The position numbers were made by a program, and so were the translations under genes. Source: JBBIRW01 sp037441565 (GTDB lineage Bacteria > Desulfobacterota > JBBIRW01). From it: a DNA stretch of 38,744 nucleotides. The notes under the pieces were generated by a model. That model had not been told where the DNA came from and ran no database searches. It saw only the letters and a program-made list of their open reading frames with translations. This document shows positions 16,867 to 25,880 of this stretch, piece by piece; the first letter of the stretch is position 1, and each line of letters opens with the position of its first letter. The DNA lies in NCBI GenBank assembly GCA_037441565.1, contig JBBIRW010000009.1, positions 1 to 38,744 of the forward strand, written 5' to 3'.

Positions 16867-17268
16867 ATGCGTTACAGGAGGCTTTCCATAAATGATGTGG
16901 ATGCATGTGTGGGATGTCAGATGTGTATGTCTGCCTGTTCAATGAGGTTTGGTGAAGGAGGGTTCTCGAGATCCGCAATTCTTGTCAGGAGTGCAGGTGG
17001 ATTTGAGAGGGGGTTTATTATCGTTGTCTGCAGGGGTTGTACGGATCCCGCCTGTAGAAGGGCATGTCCCACCGGTGCATTAACAGATAGAAAGGGTGGA
17101 GGTGTTTTCCTTAATTCTTCGAAGTGCACGGGTTGCGGCTATTGTGTCAGTGCATGCACGATAAGGGCTGTTATGTGGGATGATGATTCAAATAAACCCA
17201 TAATATGCACACATTGTGGATACTGCGTGCCTTACTGTCCATATAAAATACTTGCAATGGAAGAATAA
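16867..17268 (+). CDS. ferredoxin with four [4Fe-4S] motifs, AOR partner
   Basis: Electron-transfer protein of 133 residues from the ATG at 16867. Sixteen cysteines fall into four clusters: CVGCQMCMSAC, CRGCTDPACRRACP, CTGCGYCVSAC and CTHCGYCVPYCP. This is the layout of DmsB/HycB-like multi-cluster ferredoxins that are found beside aldehyde:ferredoxin oxidoreductases. The start is chosen because the family begins with a short strand before the first cluster and because the promoter excludes earlier starts; no strong ribosome site is visible, so 16846 remains possible. Its stop is immediately followed by the AOR start codon. Confidence 0.85.
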   Translation: MRYRRLSINDVDACVGCQMCMSACSMRFGEGGFSRSAILVRSAGGFERGFIIVVCRGCTDPACRRACPTGALTDRKGGGVFLNSSKCTGCGYCVSACTIRAVMWDDDSNKPIICTHCGYCVPYCPYKILAMEE

Positions 17269-19016
17269 ATGAGGGACGTTCTCTATATCGATCTCACAAA
17301 AAAGATATCCTACATCAGGGATAGGGGGGGGATCTGTTTGAGAAGTGGATGGGAGGAACAGGTGTTGCCGTTCAACTCATTGAAGAGGAACTGAAAGAGG
17401 GGTGTGATCCTCTTGGTCCTGATAATGTTATTGTCTTTGCTGTTGGTCCTTTGAATGGACTTTATCCCATGGCATCGAAAGTTGTGGCTGTTTTTAAGAG
17501 CCCGCTTACTGGAAATTATGGAGAGTCTCATTGCGGAGGAAGGACAGCAGCAGCTCTCAAGCAAACAGGTTTTGGTGCAGTTGTTATAAAAGGGAAGAGT
17601 GATATACCCGTTTATATTTCAATTAACGGAAAGAAATGCTATTTCAGGGATGCATCTGTTATATGGGGTATTAGAAGCACAGCAACTGTGGGGAGAATAT
17701 TGAGAGAAGCTGAACATGGAGCCGGATTAAGAAGTATTTTAAGAATTGGAAGAGCAGGCGAAAAGCTTGTAAGATTTGCTTGCGTTGTCTCTGAAACATA
17801 CAGACATTTTGGAAGGCTTGGTCTTGGTGCTGTATTTGGATCAAAAAATCTCAAGGCAATTGTGATTTCAGGAAGGGGCAGAATCCTTGTTGAAGACAAA
17901 AGAAGATTTAGGGAAATCTACGATGAAATCTATAAGAAAGCAGTATTTTCCGAAGCAACAAAAAAATATCATGAGCTTGGAACCTCAGCAAATGTGAGAC
18001 CACTTAACTTTATAAATGCACTTCCTACAATGAATCTTAAAGATGGAAAGTTTGATGGAGCCGAAGACATAAGCGGTGAAACAATTGCATTATCCAGGCT
18101 TGCAAGGAGAATTTCATGCAGCCTTTGCCCTGTTGCATGCATACATATAGCAGCGATAAGGGAACCTTATCCTGAAGAACCCTACTTTTACAAAACAACA
18201 TTTGTTTCATACGATTATGAACCCATTTATGCACTTGGAAGTATGCTTGGAATCAGAAATATCGATGGACTGCTTAGCCTTCTTCATGAGGTTGATAACC
18301 TTGGTGTTGATTCTATTTCAACGGGTGTATCCCTTGCGTGGGCAACTGAGGCACTCGAAAAAGGAATTTTAAGGAAGGATGATACAATCGTTGAACTTAA
18401 ATGGGGTGATTATAAATCATATATACAATCCGTGAAATATCTTGTTGAGAGAAAGAATCCATTCTATGATGCACTTGCAAATGGCCTTGAATATGCTTCT
18501 TCTATATACGGTGGAAGGGAATTTGCGCTTTCATTTGGTGGTGTAGAGATGTCAGGATATCACACTGGTCCTGGTATTCACCTAACACACCTAACAGGTG
18601 CAAGACACCATCATTGTGATTCAGCGGGTTATTCATTTGATCAGTTGTATCTAAAAGAAAAGAGGCTTCCTTCTCCAGAGTCCCTTGTTGATTCACTTAT
18701 AAAAGAGGAGAGTTTCAGACAGATCCTTTCAAGTTCAGTTGTATGTTATTTTGGAAGGGAGATATACAAACTCGATACAGTATCAAGGGCACTTTCTGCA
18801 TTGAGGATAAATTATACTACGGATGGGCTCGAAGAGCTTGGAAGAAAGATATACATGAAGAAGATGAAACTAAAGATGAGAGAGGGATTTGACATAAAAA
18901 AGGCAAGGATTCCCGAGAGGATATATGAAGTCCCAACCCCACACGGATACATAAACAGTGAGTATATGGAAAGGGCTATAAGCTATTTTGCAAGGAAGAT
19001 TACCGAAGGGTATTAA
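17269..19016 (+). CDS. aldehyde:ferredoxin oxidoreductase family, apparent frameshift in a G8 run
   Basis: Tungsto- or molybdopterin enzyme that oxidises aldehydes to acids (or the reverse) with ferredoxin. ATG at 17269 gives MRDVLYIDLTKKISYI, the normal AOR start, but after GATAGGGGGGGG (G run 17324-17331) the frame is lost. The remainder is open from an in-frame ATG at 17349 (MGGTGVAVQLIEEEL, 555 residues). One extra G restores a 582-residue enzyme. Pterin-site motifs SPLTGNYGES and GGRTAAALKQTGFG and the cluster triad CSLCPVAC (about residues 257-264 of the 555) are intact. The usual DxxGLC motif reads DSAGYS, so the fourth cluster cysteine is missing. The upstream ferredoxin is its probable partner. 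Function is uncertain if the frameshift is real. Confidence 0.82.
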
Positions 19017-19025
19017 AAGCGGAAC

Positions 19026-19889
19026 ATGGAGGATATCAGGGCCAATCTGATGGAGATTGTGAGGTATCTCTCAGAGGATATAGGGGAAAGAAGCCTGTTT
19101 AATTTCCATAAACTCTCAAAGGCAGCAGATTTTATAGAAGATATCATGGCTTCCTGCGGATGTGATGTTAGCAGGCAGTATTTTGAATATGAAGGAAGGA
19201 TCTATTCCAATATTGTTGCAGAGCTGAAGGGTGCTTTCCAATCGGAGAGAGGTATAGTTGTAATTGGTGCACACTACGATACGGTTGCGGGAACACCTGG
19301 TGCAGATGATAATGCAAGTGGAGTTTCCATTTTGATTGAGCTTTTAAGGCTTGCCTCAAAAAGCCCTTTCAAAAGAACAGTTCACTTTGTGGCCTTTTGC
19401 CTTGAGGAACCCCCAGTATTCTATACCCCATATATGGGAAGCTATCATTACGCAAAGAAGCTAAAGCATGAAGGTAGAGATCTTCTCGGGATGATATCCC
19501 TCGAAATGGTTGGATATTACAGGGATGATCCAAACTCCCAGGGATACCCTCTCCCCTTCTTCAGGCTCATGTTTCCTGACAGGGGAAATTTTGTAGCATT
19601 TGTTGGCAATCTCCGCTCAAAAGGCTTTACCCGGATGATAAAAGAGATATTCAGAAGCGTTTCCACACTCTCTGTTGAATCACTAAATGTGCCACCCCTA
19701 ATCCATGGCATTGATCTTTCCGATCACAGAAGTTTCTGGAAGTTCGGTTATCAGGCATTCATGGTGACGGATACAGCATTTTACAGAAATCCCAATTATC
19801 ATACGGAATATGACAGATGTGATACCCTTGATTATGCGAGGATGGCGGAGCTTGTGAAAGGGCTCTACAGGACGCTTTCCGAGCTTTAA
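19026..19889 (+). CDS. M28-family zinc aminopeptidase
   Basis: A 287-residue peptidase with the M28 two-zinc site in order: H83 in GAHYDTV, D94 in PGADDNASG, E127/E128 (catalytic acid and ligand) in FCLEEPP, E160 in SLEMVGYY and H259 in NYHTEYD. No signal peptide is seen, so it is probably cytoplasmic. It starts 9 bases after the AOR stop and is likely in the same message. Members remove N-terminal residues from peptides; some relatives cyclise glutamine. A direct link to AOR chemistry is not known. It could feed amino acids into a peptide-fermenting pathway in which AOR acts on the derived aldehydes. Confidence 0.88.
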   Translation: MEDIRANLMEIVRYLSEDIGERSLFNFHKLSKAADFIEDIMASCGCDVSRQYFEYEGRIYSNIVAELKGAFQSERGIVVIGAHYDTVAGTPGADDNASGVSILIELLRLASKSPFKRTVHFVAFCLEEPPVFYTPYMGSYHYAKKLKHEGRDLLGMISLEMVGYYRDDPNSQGYPLPFFRLMFPDRGNFVAFVGNLRSKGFTRMIKEIFRSVSTLSVESLNVPPLIHGIDLSDHRSFWKFGYQAFMVTDTAFYRNPNYHTEYDRCDTLDYARMAELVKGLYRTLSEL

Positions 19890-19890
19890 T

Positions 19891-20292
19891 TCAGCAAAAG
19901 ATCTCCTTGATTCTTTTTAAAATGGGGATATCTGCAGGTGCAAATTCAAAGTTATCAAGTTCATCGGGGCTAACCCACCTTATGTCATCGTGATCAGTGG
20001 GATTAAATTCTCCTGATATATGGTAAACCCTGTAGGTAAGAAGTATCACAGTTCCATGGCTATATGTGCAGCTGCTTGTACACAGAAGCTCACCGATCCT
20101 TGTTTCTATACCAAATTCTTCAAAAAGCTCCCTTTTTAGACATTCCTCAGGTGTTTCTCCGGATTCGACCTTTCCTCCGGGGAATTCCCATTTCCCTTCT
20201 ACATCAATACCACCCTTCCTTTTGCCAATGAGGATTTTACCATCATTTTCTATAACCGCTGCAGTAACTATAATGATGTTTTCCTTTTTCAT
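19891..20292 (-). CDS. Nudix hydrolase, MutT-like
   Basis: A 133-residue pyrophosphohydrolase. The Nudix box is complete: G40, E46, R54-E55, E58-E59 and G61 in the arrangement Gx5Ex7REUxEExGU. The N-terminal IVTAAVIENDGKILIGKR and central GKWEFPGGK match the MutT (8-oxo-dGTP diphosphatase) group, although other nucleotide substrates are possible. The start overlaps the Slp stop by 4 bases, so the two are cotranscribed. It converges with the M28 gene with a single base between stops. Confidence 0.85.
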   Translation of the reverse strand: MKKENIIIVTAAVIENDGKILIGKRKGGIDVEGKWEFPGGKVESGETPEECLKRELFEEFGIETRIGELLCTSSCTYSHGTVILLTYRVYHISGEFNPTDHDDIRWVSPDELDNFEFAPADIPILKRIKEIFC

Positions 20293-20828
20293 GGATATAG
20301 GAAATATGGGATTCTTCGGTACGGGTATGGCCAGTACCAGTAGGGATACCAGAGGGGCTCGTAATATATGTAATAGTGCTCAACCCTCTTTTCCCAGAGA
20401 TGTAATTCTTTAGGTTCGATAACTGGATATGTATATTCGATCTCACCGAGGGGGAGTGTTTTCTTTCCCTTAACTATTCCTGCTGCAGTGATACTTCTCC
20501 CCCTGCCGTAGATGGCAGTATCAAGATATCCTGGATGCAGTATGAGAAATCTTCCTTCAGAGATATCCGCCTCTGTTGGTCTTCCATTTCGATCAAGGGG
20601 TTTCTGAAGGACTTCGATCTCTGTTCCCTCTTTGAGATTCCTTGAAGCTATTATCTCCCCGCCAATTATGATCAGCTTTCCCTTAAAGCGTTCCGGGTCT
20701 TTTGCAATTTCCAGAAAGGAGACCCCTTTCAGGGCTTCTGCCCTTAAAGGTTCACTTATTACATGGGCACAGGAAGGAATAGTAAGAAGGATCAGGCAAA
20801 GTAACACTATAGTTTTGACGATCCTCAT
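20289..20828 (-). CDS. Slp-family outer-membrane lipoprotein
   Basis: A 179-residue secreted protein. The signal MRIVKTIVLLCLILLTIPSC ends in a lipobox cysteine at residue 20. The body has the Slp fold features: SFLEIAKDPERFKGKLIIIG, then GTEIEVLQKPLD and the GRFLILHPGYLD block with GRGRSITAAGIVKG. The last 35 residues are extraordinarily aromatic (EPLWYPYWYWPYPYRRIPYF). Slp proteins are stress- or stationary-phase-induced outer-membrane lipoproteins of unclear mechanism. The start lacks a strong ribosome site. It leads the Nudix gene. Confidence 0.82.
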   Translation of the reverse strand: MRIVKTIVLLCLILLTIPSCAHVISEPLRAEALKGVSFLEIAKDPERFKGKLIIIGGEIIASRNLKEGTEIEVLQKPLDRNGRPTEADISEGRFLILHPGYLDTAIYGRGRSITAAGIVKGKKTLPLGEIEYTYPVIEPKELHLWEKRVEHYYIYYEPLWYPYWYWPYPYRRIPYFLYP

Positions 20829-20881
20829 ATATTAAATATATTACTTACGGCAGATTTTATGCAAGGAATCAATATTCAGGA

Positions 20882-21550
20882 TTAAACCTTGAGCATGCTC
20901 ATCGAGAGCTTATTTATAAAATCCATTGCCCCGTATAGCTCGTCTGGCCCTTCTATTTCTTTCATGATGGAGGAGGCCTTAAGTGTAAATTTCAATTCAT
21001 GCTGGGGAAGTATCACATCATCAGCGGAGATCGCATCTAAGGCATGCCAGCAGGCGTAAGTCAGGCAGTGGTAAAGGCGAATCGAGCGGCTCATACTATA
21101 TAGTTCAAAAGGTGCCATCATCCTTCTTATTTCAATAATGAGTTTTGCATTCGCCTCATAAACGGATCTGTATTTCTGAGACATCATAAACTTCTCAATG
21201 TAGTAGTCCTCCACATTGGAGATTATATGGGGATTCGCAGCAGGAGGGTTATACAACTTTCTCAAAAGCAGGTGATTCTTCTCATGCAATCCCATCCATT
21301 CGCAGCATTCATGCCATGTCAGTCCATGGTATCTTTCTGCATAGGCAATGAACAGCATTGCATTCTCCATGCTGAAATAAACAACCCCTCTTTTCACATC
21401 TGTTGCCGTTATATTATAAAGTGCAGTTTTATAAGGCCTTACGATCTCAGTGAAATATCCGTAAATTTCTTCTTCGCTAACAGACAGATGTGCCCTTACG
21501 TGGTTATCTATAGATGTGGACAGATCTTCCCTGCATATGATGCACTTCAT
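20882..21550 (-). CDS. hypothetical protein with C2H2-like zinc finger and HExxH motif
   Basis: I do not recognise a named family. The 222-residue protein starts with a C-x2-C-x10-H-x3-H finger (C3, C6, H17, H21). Further on it has HEKNH at residues 89-93, a metal-binding HExxH, followed 20 residues later by NVEDYYIEKF (112-121). That spacing recalls predicted metallopeptidases with HExxH plus a downstream acidic motif. No signal peptide or membrane segment is seen. It sits between an MFS transporter and the Slp gene on the same strand, 36 bases after the transporter stop, and may be part of that message. Protease activity is only an inference. Confidence 0.75.
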   Translation of the reverse strand: MKCIICREDLSTSIDNHVRAHLSVSEEEIYGYFTEIVRPYKTALYNITATDVKRGVVYFSMENAMLFIAYAERYHGLTWHECCEWMGLHEKNHLLLRKLYNPPAANPHIISNVEDYYIEKFMMSQKYRSVYEANAKLIIEIRRMMAPFELYSMSRSIRLYHCLTYACWHALDAISADDVILPQHELKFTLKASSIMKEIEGPDELYGAMDFINKLSMSMLKV

Positions 21551-21586
21551 GGAATCCGCTCAATTTATTATATCAGAAGATATTAT

Positions 21587-22792
21587 CTATTTTGATCTAT
21601 CCTTGACCCCTGAGAGTGTGATCAGCCCTGTAAGGAATAGTATAGCAACAGCAGCAACAGCCATTCTCTGGCTTCCCGTGCAGGATGATATATAACCGAA
21701 TATCAGGGGGCCTGCTATTGCTGAGGATTTACCAACAAGACAGTAGATTCCAAAGTACTCTGACTCGAAGCCTTGAGGTATGAATCTTGCAAAGAGTGCC
21801 CTTGATGCAGCTTGAACAGTACCAAGCCCGAGACCTGCGATGGATGCCACTACGAAGAATTGAAGGGGATCATATACAAAATAGGTTGCAATGCACACAG
21901 AGAGCCATAGGATGAGTGAAAGGATAACAACCCTCTTTGGTCCCCACATGTCAGTAGGCTTTGCCATTATGAATGAACCAGTAAGGGCAGTGAACTGGAC
22001 GATGAGGTATACGAGAAATAACTGATTGTAATTGAGATGGAGTGTTGTTGCAGCAAATATGCTTGAAAATACGATAACTGTATTAACTGCATCTTCATAT
22101 ATAAGATATGCTATGAGGAATCTTCTCAAATTTCTTTCTGAAAGGACGGCTTTCAGTGTTCTAATGGTTTGGATTAATCCCGCTCCTGCTGCCTCCCTTA
22201 ATCCTGAATCAGTTTTTCTGTCAGAGGGAAGAAAGAGGAATGTAGGGATGGAGAAGAGGATAAAGAATAGCGCTGTAAGCGGCCATGTAAGTTCCAGATA
22301 TCCCTTTGATATAAGCATGAGGGCTATGAGGAGCGAGACAATGGAGCCTGCATAGCCTGTTGCGAATCCCCAGGAGGAGACCCTTCCCTGATACGATGGG
22401 TGTGCAATCTCGGGTAAGAACGCATTGTAAAAAACAATCCCTCCCTCAAGTCCTATATTCGCAAGCACAATAAGTATAAAGCCTGTGAGGGCCATCCCCT
22501 TTTCGAGGAAGTAGAGGAGCGATACGGAGATGACGCATAGCATGGTATAGGTGAAGAGCATCCCTTTTCTTATCCCTTTAACATCCGCAATGCCTCCAAG
22601 GAATGGTGAACTCAGAGCTACAATTCCCATGCTAAGCGATATTGCCCTTCCCCACCAGAGATCACCCTCCCCATGCACGTTACCAACGATATGGATTGCA
22701 TAGTAGACAGGAAAAACAACTGAGGCTATCACCGCTGAATAGCTTGAATTTGCAAAATCAAAGAGACACCAGGAAAGGATGATTTTATTCAT
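21587..22792 (-). CDS. MFS transporter, Atg22/UMF1 type
   Basis: A 401-residue inner-membrane protein with about twelve hydrophobic segments. The first, ILSWCLFDFANSSYSAVIAS, is the diagnostic start of the Atg22/UMF1 branch, which in eukaryotes exports amino acids from vacuoles. Loop motifs GGIADVKGIRKGMLF and LGTVQAASRALFARF are typical of major-facilitator proteins. AGAGG lies five bases before the ATG. The substrate of bacterial members is undefined. It is the first gene of the minus-strand group ending with the Nudix gene. Confidence 0.87.
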   Translation of the reverse strand: MNKIILSWCLFDFANSSYSAVIASVVFPVYYAIHIVGNVHGEGDLWWGRAISLSMGIVALSSPFLGGIADVKGIRKGMLFTYTMLCVISVSLLYFLEKGMALTGFILIVLANIGLEGGIVFYNAFLPEIAHPSYQGRVSSWGFATGYAGSIVSLLIALMLISKGYLELTWPLTALFFILFSIPTFLFLPSDRKTDSGLREAAGAGLIQTIRTLKAVLSERNLRRFLIAYLIYEDAVNTVIVFSSIFAATTLHLNYNQLFLVYLIVQFTALTGSFIMAKPTDMWGPKRVVILSLILWLSVCIATYFVYDPLQFFVVASIAGLGLGTVQAASRALFARFIPQGFESEYFGIYCLVGKSSAIAGPLIFGYISSCTGSQRMAVAAVAILFLTGLITLSGVKDRSK

Positions 22793-22916
22793 AACAGCCT
22801 CTTATATTATCAGTGGGAGTAAAAAAAGAGAAATTGAATTCTTTTTAAGGTTGATGTATAAATTATTTACTTCCTGTCACAAAATGAAGATTTAAGACTT
22901 TAGAGATTCAAGACTT

Positions 22917-25052
22917 ATGGATAATAACAAATATCTGAACGTAAATCTAAGTGGAGCAAAAATAACTATTTTATATATGATTTTTGGATTTCTATGGATC
23001 TTAACAACGGACAGCATCCTTTTATATTTTACAAATAACCCCATATTAATAACACGTTTCCAGACATATAAGGGAATTATCTTTATTATTTTAACAGGGA
23101 TAATCCTGTATCTTCTGCTTTTATATTATCTAAGGATGATAGAGAAAGGTTTAAATTTACTGGGTGAGAAGAAAGGTGAGCTTGAGTTTATACTCTCAAA
23201 CATTCAGGGAATCGTATACAGATTAAAAATAGAGGAGGGAAAAATCGGTCTTCACTGGATAAGTGAAGGAGTAAAGGAGGTACTGGGTTACGAAAAGGAG
23301 GAGGTATCATCATTTGATTGGTGGGTGAAAAATTTAGAGTGTGACAAGGGGATGGAACAGGAGTTTAATGAGCTTTTTGAAAAAGGTGAGGTTAGTTCAA
23401 CGTTTTATCTAAGACGGAAAGACGGAAGGAGGTGCTTCTTTCTTAACAGGGCAAGGGTCGTAAAGAGCGAGGACGGCAAACCTCTTGAGATTGTGGGATT
23501 TATGACGGATATAACGGATCTGAAGAGTATGGAAGACGAGCTTCGTGAATTGACAGGTAGACTTAGTGCTATATTGGATGCATCACCTGCGGCGATCATC
23601 ACTTTAGACACAGCTGGTGTAGTTACTTCATGGAACAGGGCAGCTACAAGGATCTTTGGATGGAGTCGGGAGGATGTATTGGGTAAGTTGAACCCCCTTA
23701 TTCATGATGAAAGGGAGGAGCTAAGGATACTCGGCCAGAGATTGCTCACCGGAGAATCCATCTCTGATATGCGCCTCCAGGTTCCGAGAAAAGATGGAAC
23801 ATCTGTTGATATAAGCCTTTCAGCGGCACCTATTAAAGGAGAAGATGGAAAGCTTAGGGCAACAATGGTAACAATTATCGACATAACAGAACATGTAAAG
23901 CTTGAAGAGCAGCTCCGTCATGCCCAGAAGATGGAGGCAATAGGTCAGCTTGCAGGAGGTATTGCCCACGAATTCAACAACCTGATAACAGCAATAATGG
24001 GATATGCAAGACTTCTTGATGAGAGGCTTGGAGAAAAGGAAGGGTTAAAAAACCACCTGAGGGTAATCATTGATTCATCAAAAAGGGCGTCAGAACTTAC
24101 AAAGGGGCTTCTTACATTTAGCAGAAGGCAGATCAGCGCACAGAGGGTCTTGAATCTCAATGATACTGTGAGGAATGCTGTTCAGATGTTAACAAGACTG
24201 ATAGGAGAGGATATAGAAATCAGATTAAATCTCACCGATGAGAAACTCCTTGTGAATGCTGATAGTACACAGATTGAGCAGGTCCTTATTAACTTTGCAA
24301 CGAATGCAAGGGATGCGATGCCAGGTGGAGGTATCGTAACAATAGAAACAAAAATTGCGGAAATGGACGAGCAGTTCATAAGGTCTCATGGATATGGAAG
24401 GATTGGGAAATATGCATCCATAGTTTTCTCGGATACTGGAGCCGGTATGGATGAGCATATAAGAAGGAGGATTTTTGAGCCTTTTTTCACAACAAAGGAG
24501 CCGGGAAAAGGAACAGGTCTTGGGCTTGCCCTTGTTTATGGTATTGCAAAACAGCACAATGGATATATAGATGTTTATAGTGAACCTGGTAAGGGATCAA
24601 CATTCGTTTTTTATCTTCCTCTTCTTGAAAAGGCTGAGGAACAGGAAGTGAAGTTTGAAAAAGTAAGGGCGGAAGGGATTAAGGGTGAAGGGGTTGTGCT
24701 TGTTGCAGAGGATGACCTACCCGTGAGAAGACTTATTAAAAAGGTTCTTGAGGATGCGGGATACAGTGTGATAGAGGCCGAAGATGGTGAGGATGCCATA
24801 AAGAAGTTTACCGAATACAGTAAAGATATTAATTTTATGATTCTTGATGTTGTGATGCCGAAAAAGAGTGGAAGGAAGGTATACGAAGAGATAATGAAAA
24901 TAAATCCTGATGTTAAAGCTATATTTATGAGTGGTTATCCAAGGGATATAATTCACAGTAAAGGGGTAATCGATGAAGAAATAAAGCTCATCATGAAGCC
25001 CTTTTTACCGGAGGAACTTTTTGAGAAGATAAAAGAGCTGTTTTCAGGGTAA
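22917..25052 (+). CDS. hybrid sensor histidine kinase with two PAS domains and receiver
   Basis: A 711-residue signalling protein. Two membrane segments (about 16-37 and 52-72) with only a short loop between them are followed by PAS1 (about 88-200), PAS2 (about 212-325), a HisKA domain with the phospho-histidine H351 in GGIAHEFNNLITAIMGY, and a HATPase domain with DARDAMPGGG, DTGAGM and GKGTGLGLALVYG. A C-terminal receiver has D644 in ILDVVMP, and conserved E/D near 600. There is no output domain. Sensing is probably cytoplasmic or within the membrane because no periplasmic domain is present. No separate response regulator is nearby. The start is the first ATG, without a strong ribosome site. 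Confidence 0.9.
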   Translation: MDNNKYLNVNLSGAKITILYMIFGFLWILTTDSILLYFTNNPILITRFQTYKGIIFIILTGIILYLLLLYYLRMIEKGLNLLGEKKGELEFILSNIQGIVYRLKIEEGKIGLHWISEGVKEVLGYEKEEVSSFDWWVKNLECDKGMEQEFNELFEKGEVSSTFYLRRKDGRRCFFLNRARVVKSEDGKPLEIVGFMTDITDLKSMEDELRELTGRLSAILDASPAAIITLDTAGVVTSWNRAATRIFGWSREDVLGKLNPLIHDEREELRILGQRLLTGESISDMRLQVPRKDGTSVDISLSAAPIKGEDGKLRATMVTIIDITEHVKLEEQLRHAQKMEAIGQLAGGIAHEFNNLITAIMGYARLLDERLGEKEGLKNHLRVIIDSSKRASELTKGLLTFSRRQISAQRVLNLNDTVRNAVQMLTRLIGEDIEIRLNLTDEKLLVNADSTQIEQVLINFATNARDAMPGGGIVTIETKIAEMDEQFIRSHGYGRIGKYASIVFSDTGAGMDEHIRRRIFEPFFTTKEPGKGTGLGLALVYGIAKQHNGYIDVYSEPGKGSTFVFYLPLLEKAEEQEVKFEKVRAEGIKGEGVVLVAEDDLPVRRLIKKVLEDAGYSVIEAEDGEDAIKKFTEYSKDINFMILDVVMPKKSGRKVYEEIMKINPDVKAIFMSGYPRDIIHSKGVIDEEIKLIMKPFLPEELFEKIKELFSG

Positions 25053-25100
25053 AGGACATCGTCTTTAACACTTGATCGAGGATGGAGGAGAAGGCCATAT

Positions 25101-25880
25101 ATGGGATTGGTAAATATTCAGGATTTGAGGGATATGGCATTTCGTTTGGGATGCCCCGTATTCGGCGTATGCTCAACATCATCACTTCCTGCTAACATAG
25201 AAGAGATCGAGAAGATACTTCCGGGAGCAAGATCCGTTATTGTTTTGGGAAGACCACATTCGAGAAGCGCCATTGGCTCAAGAAACATACAGGTTGCCCA
25301 GTTTGACACCATATACACATACAGTGAGATAGCAAGGGCATCACATACAATAGCCCTTTTTATTGAATCGATGAAGTACAGGGCTGTTGCTGTTCCGAGT
25401 TTTATTCCTATTGATATGTCGCCTCCAAAATTTGGAATGGTTGGTGCAATAAACTGGAGGGAAGCTGCAGTAGCATCGGGTATAGGGTCCTACGGGGAGT
25501 CAGGGCTCCTCTTGACTGAAGGGTATGGACCGGCTGTAAGGCTTGGTGGTGTGATTACTGATGCCGATATTCCTCCCGGGAAGAGGACGGAAAGGGATCT
25601 GTGCACTCACTGCATGAGGTGCGTGGAAGAATGTCCTGCGGGGGCACTTTCAGGTGGAGGGAAGGTAGATAAGAGGCGTTGTGGGGATGTGATATTTTAT
25701 GGAGGTTTTCGAGCGTGGAGAAGATTTTTGAGTGATCTTCTTGAAGGGGATGCGGAAAAAAGAAAAACACTGCTTACAAGTCAGATGAGCCTTGAGCTAT
25801 GGCAAAATTTCATGACGGGAAACTACTATTACTGCTTTTACTGTCAGTCTGTTTGCCCTGTTGGAAGGAGTAAAAACTGA
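25101..25880 (+). CDS. QueG-like double [4Fe-4S] protein
   Basis: A 259-residue cytoplasmic protein related to epoxyqueuosine reductase and reductive-dehalogenase ferredoxin domains. The first part (FRLGCPVFGVCS, ARSVIVLGRPHS, MVGAINWREAAVASGIGSYG) resembles the cobalamin-binding region. Two cluster motifs follow: CTHCMRCVEECP, with a lone cysteine in RRCGD, and CFYCQSVCPVG. All eight ligands are present. It is shorter than QueG (about 350-380) and lacks the C-terminal repeats, so it is probably a different anaerobe-type reductase. GGAGGAGAAGG precedes the ATG. Its TGA overlaps the next ATG (TGATG), so it is coupled with the aldo/keto reductase gene. Confidence 0.8.
   Translation: MGLVNIQDLRDMAFRLGCPVFGVCSTSSLPANIEEIEKILPGARSVIVLGRPHSRSAIGSRNIQVAQFDTIYTYSEIARASHTIALFIESMKYRAVAVPSFIPIDMSPPKFGMVGAINWREAAVASGIGSYGESGLLLTEGYGPAVRLGGVITDADIPPGKRTERDLCTHCMRCVEECPAGALSGGGKVDKRRCGDVIFYGGFRAWRRFLSDLLEGDAEKRKTLLTSQMSLELWQNFMTGNYYYCFYCQSVCPVGRSKN

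Noticed and set aside
17324..17331. Programmed ribosomal frameshift at the AOR G8 run
   Set aside because: The run is not a known slippery heptamer type and no stimulatory structure is evident; error or mutation is simpler, so it is reported only as a frameshift.
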